From: CAZQKL01 sp964593895 [NCBI: uncultured bacterium]
GTDB taxonomy: Bacteria > DYJV01
Reading direction: 5' to 3'
DNA length: 18,746 bases
Assembly (NCBI GenBank): GCA_964593895.1
Contig: CAZQKL010000038.1
Coordinates: forward strand, 1-18,746
Part shown: one piece after another, positions 16,717 through 18,746 of the stretch
Layout: every line of letters starts with the position of its first letter
How positions within the stretch are numbered: position 1 is the stretch's first letter
Translations under genes and position numbers: made by a program
Notes under the pieces: generated by a model
Seen by the model: the letters and a program-made list of their open reading frames with translations, nothing else
The model's database searches: none
Told to the model about the DNA's origin: nothing

Positions 16717-16760
16717 GGACAAAATTACACAATAACCTTGGTCAAAATTACCCAAAATTA
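16709..16760. repeat. Repeated CAAAATTA motifs and dyad, candidate activator sites
   Basis: The octamer CAAAATTA occurs three times at 16720, 16743 and 16753. The first two copies belong to a longer direct repeat, GG(A/T)CAAAATTAC, at 16717-16728 and 16740-16751, spaced 23 bp or about two helical turns. A 6-3-6 dyad TTTGTC-AAG-GACAAA occupies 16709-16723 and overlaps the possible -35 of the regulator gene. The block lies roughly 90-145 bp upstream of the predicted formate dehydrogenase start point. That is a typical distance for an enhancer bound by an NtrC-type activator. Confidence 0.5.
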
Positions 16761-16826
16761 TCTTTTTATAAAACATTTTAATTTCTAACTATTTGAAATT
16801 ACAAGAAAATATTAAATTTTAAAACA

Positions 16827-16842
16827 TGGCATAATAATTGTT
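16827..16842 (+). promoter_or_regulatory. Sigma54 (-24/-12) promoter of the formate dehydrogenase gene
   Basis: TGGCATAATAATTGTT matches the sigma54 consensus TGGCAC-N5-TTGCW. The GG of the -24 element (16828-16829) and the TTG of the -12 element (16838-16840) have exact spacing; only the C of GC is replaced by T. The predicted start point is near 16853, giving a 27-nt leader that contains the strong ribosome binding site. The divergent neighbour encodes a sigma54 activator, which supports the call. Confidence 0.78.
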
Positions 16843-16869
16843 AAAACAATATTTAAAAATTTTGTATAT

Positions 16870-16876
16870 GGAGGGG
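16870..16876 (+). promoter_or_regulatory. Ribosome binding site fixing the fdh start
   Basis: GGAGGGG lies 3 nt before the ATG counted from its last G, and 6-9 nt before it counted from the GGAGG core. It selects the ATG at 16880 over the in-frame ATG at 16868, which overlaps this site. The in-frame TTG at 16838 is part of the sigma54 -12 element. Confidence 0.85.
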
Positions 16877-16879
16877 AAG

Positions 16880-18746
16880 ATGGGTGTAAAACTATCTCGT
16901 AGAAATTTTCTTAAAGTTGCTGGTAGTTCAGTTGCATTTTTAAGTGGTGCAAAATTTATTAAACCTAAAAATTTACATGCACAGGTTCCTGTAAAATATG
17001 TAAAATGTAAAGAAACTACAACTATCTGTCCTTACTGTGCAGTTGGATGTGGAATAATTGTTCACACAAGAGATGGGAAATTTATTGGAAGTGAAGGAGA
17101 CCCAGACCATCCAATTAATAATGGAAGGCTCTGTCCAAAAGGAAAATCATTAACTCAATTAAGTTATGATTTCAACAAAAACAGACTTACCAAACCTCTT
17201 TACAGAGCTCCATATTCCACAGAATGGAAAGAGGTGAGCTGGGATTGGGCTCTTGACCAGATTGCTAAAAGGATAAAAACTTACAGGGACAAATATTTTA
17301 TTAAGAAAAATGCAAAAGGACAAGTTGTAAACAGACTTGAAGCAATAGCTTCAGTTGGAAGTGCAGCAATTGATAATGAAGAATGTTTTATTTTCCAAAA
17401 ATGGTTACGCTCCCTTGGACTTGTCTATATTGAACATCAAGCCCGTATCTGACATAGTGCAACAGTAGCGGCTCTGGCAGAGTCGTTTGGAAGAGGAGCA
17501 ATGACAAATCATTGGATTGATATTAAAAATGCAGATGTTGTTTTAATTATGGGCAGTAATGCAGCTGAAAACCATCCAGTTTCTTTTAGATGGGTAGATG
17601 AAGCAATGAGTAAAGGTGCTACTTTAATTCATGTTGACCCAAGATTTACAAGAACTTCATCCAAAGCTCATATTTATGCACCAATAAGACCAGGAACAGA
17701 TATAGCATTTTTAGGTGGAATGATTAATTATATTTTAGAAAATAAGCTATACTTTGAAGAATATGTAAAACTTTATACAAATGCTACTTTTTTAGTTGAC
17801 CCAAGATTTAAATTACCTGGCGATAATGGTGGTGTATTTTCAGGTTATGACCCTGTTCATAGAAGATACGATAAATCAACTTGGAAATTTCAGGTTGATG
17901 AAAATGGAATTCCTAAAAAAGACCCAACAATGAAAGACCCTCATTGTGTTTTTCAACTTTTAAAAAGACATTTTTCAAGATATAAATTAGAAATAGTTTC
18001 TGAAATTACAGGAACTCCAAAAGAATTATTGCTAAAAGTTTATAAAACTTATGCATCAACAGGAAGAAAAGATAAATCTGCAACAATTATGTATGCAATG
18101 GGATGGACCCAGCATACAGTTGGAACTCAAATAATTAGAGCAATGGCAATAATTCAGTTATTGCTTGGAAATATTGGAGTTGCTGGCGGAGGAGTTAATG
18201 CATTAAGAGGTGAATCAAATGTTCAAGGCTCAACTGACCATTGCCTATTATGGCATATTTTACCAGGTTATTTGAAAACTCCAAGAGCATCTCAACAAAC
18301 ATTTGAACAGTATAATAAAAAATACACTCCAGTTTCTTATGACCCAATGAGTGCAAACTGGTGGAGTAATTATCCTAAATATTCTGCAAGTTTCTTAAGA
18401 AGTATGTTTGGACTAAATGCAGATTTAGAAAAATGCTATGAGATGATGCCAAAAGTTGATGATGATAAAAATTATTCTTGGTTAATAATTTTTGAAGAAA
18501 TGTTAAAAGGAAATATCAAAGGATTTTTTGCATGGGGCCAAAACCCAGCTTGTAGTGGGGCAAATTCAAATAGAGTAAGAAAAGCTCTTACAAAATTAGA
18601 CTGGCTTGTGAATGTCAATCTATTTCATAATGAAACAGGTTCATTCTGGAAAGGACCTGGAATGGACCCAAAGAAAATTAAAACTGAAGTATTTTTACTC
18701 CCATGTGCAATGAGTTTTGAAAAAGAGGGTAGTATAACCAATAGTG
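16880..18746 (+). CDS. fdnG: Formate dehydrogenase alpha subunit, selenocysteine-containing, 3' end outside window
   Basis: Catalytic molybdenum/tungsten bis-MGD subunit that oxidises formate to CO2; 622 codons are visible of an expected 1000 or so. A twin-arginine signal SRRNFLKVAG (R7, R8) with a hydrophobic stretch and a likely cleavage site near LHA places it in the periplasm. One [4Fe-4S] site is formed by C50, C53, C57 and C85. The frame meets a TGA at 17450-17452 (residue 191), where the family has selenocysteine: HQARI-U-HSATVAALAE. The frame continues without another stop to the window end, with FGRGAMTNHW, IMGSNAAENHPVSF, HVDPRFTRTSSKAHIYAPIRPGTD, GWTQHTVGTQIIRA and WGQNPACSGANSN. 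It should therefore be annotated as one gene, not two. The iron-sulfur beta subunit and any cytochrome would lie beyond the edge. Transcription probably depends on sigma54 and the divergent regulator. Confidence 0.95.
17450..17490 (+). promoter_or_regulatory. Selenocysteine UGA codon and SECIS-like hairpin
   Basis: The TGA at 17450-17452 is followed by a 9-bp stem: 17467-17475 pairs with 17479-17487, including two G-U pairs, around a GGC triloop at 17476-17478. The loop begins 24 nt after the TGA and starts with G, which fits bacterial SECIS elements (apical loop about 16-37 nt downstream with a conserved G). This stretch uses GCG, CTG, GAG and TCG codons that are rare in the surrounding A+T-rich gene, as expected if RNA structure constrains it. 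Confidence 0.8.

Noticed and set aside
16681-16776. 32-residue N-terminal extension of the response regulator.
   Set aside because: MFKILIIDDE is a standard receiver start, and the extension covers the repeats and the likely promoter.
16838-17452. A short 204-residue molybdopterin protein ending at TGA, or an fdh pseudogene.
   Set aside because: The TGA is at the family's selenocysteine position, the frame continues to the window end with conserved motifs, and a SECIS-like hairpin follows.

Overview
The window is a compact, strongly A+T-rich piece of a bacterial chromosome with no mobile elements, CRISPR arrays or obvious pseudogenes. Its gene content suggests a Gram-negative-type anaerobe. 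It has a siroheme decarboxylase of the alternative (Ahb) heme pathway, a periplasmic-type selenocysteine formate dehydrogenase, sigma54 regulation, a Cache-domain kinase and a CheV adaptor. The protein style resembles sulfate-, sulfur- or metal-reducing lineages (Thermodesulfobacteriota, Nitrospirota, Deferribacterota and similar). That placement is inference; nothing here fixes the genus.

Region 1 (1-3273, + strand): the 3' part of an initiator tRNA-fMet, then a tight run of siroheme decarboxylase AhbB, glutamate-1-semialdehyde aminomutase HemL and an M48 metalloprotease lipoprotein. AhbB and HemL act late and early in tetrapyrrole synthesis.

Region 2 (3257-11914, - strand): eight genes with gaps of at most 10 nt or overlaps of up to 20 nt, so almost certainly one operon. 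In transcription order they are an acyl-CoA ligase, chorismate synthase AroC, a ChlI-type AAA+ chelatase ATPase, its VWA partner (ChlD C-terminal type), a pseudo-receiver/HDOD protein, a GAF/SpoIIE-type PP2C phosphatase, holo-ACP synthase AcpS and the chemotaxis protein CheV. Core metabolism is thus mixed with a signalling trio.

Region 3 (11973-12490, - strand): tRNA-Asp(GTC), tRNA-Val(TAC) and an HU gene. HU has a near-consensus sigma70 promoter, and the tRNAs lie downstream in the same direction with no visible promoter or terminator of their own.

Region 4 (12499-16680, - strand): a sigma54-activating response regulator, its membrane histidine kinase with a Cache_3-Cache_2-like sensor, and RfbD (dTDP-4-dehydrorhamnose reductase), probably one operon.

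Region 5 (16681-18746, + strand): a 199-bp intergenic region and, divergent from the regulator, the first 622 codons of a Tat-exported formate dehydrogenase alpha subunit with an in-frame UGA (selenocysteine) and an adjacent SECIS-like hairpin. The intergenic region carries a good -24/-12 (sigma54) promoter facing the dehydrogenase. Upstream of that promoter, next to the regulator gene, lie repeated CAAAATTA motifs and a dyad. The simplest reading, which is inference, is that the Cache-domain kinase and the regulator form a dedicated signal-responsive switch for periplasmic formate oxidation.
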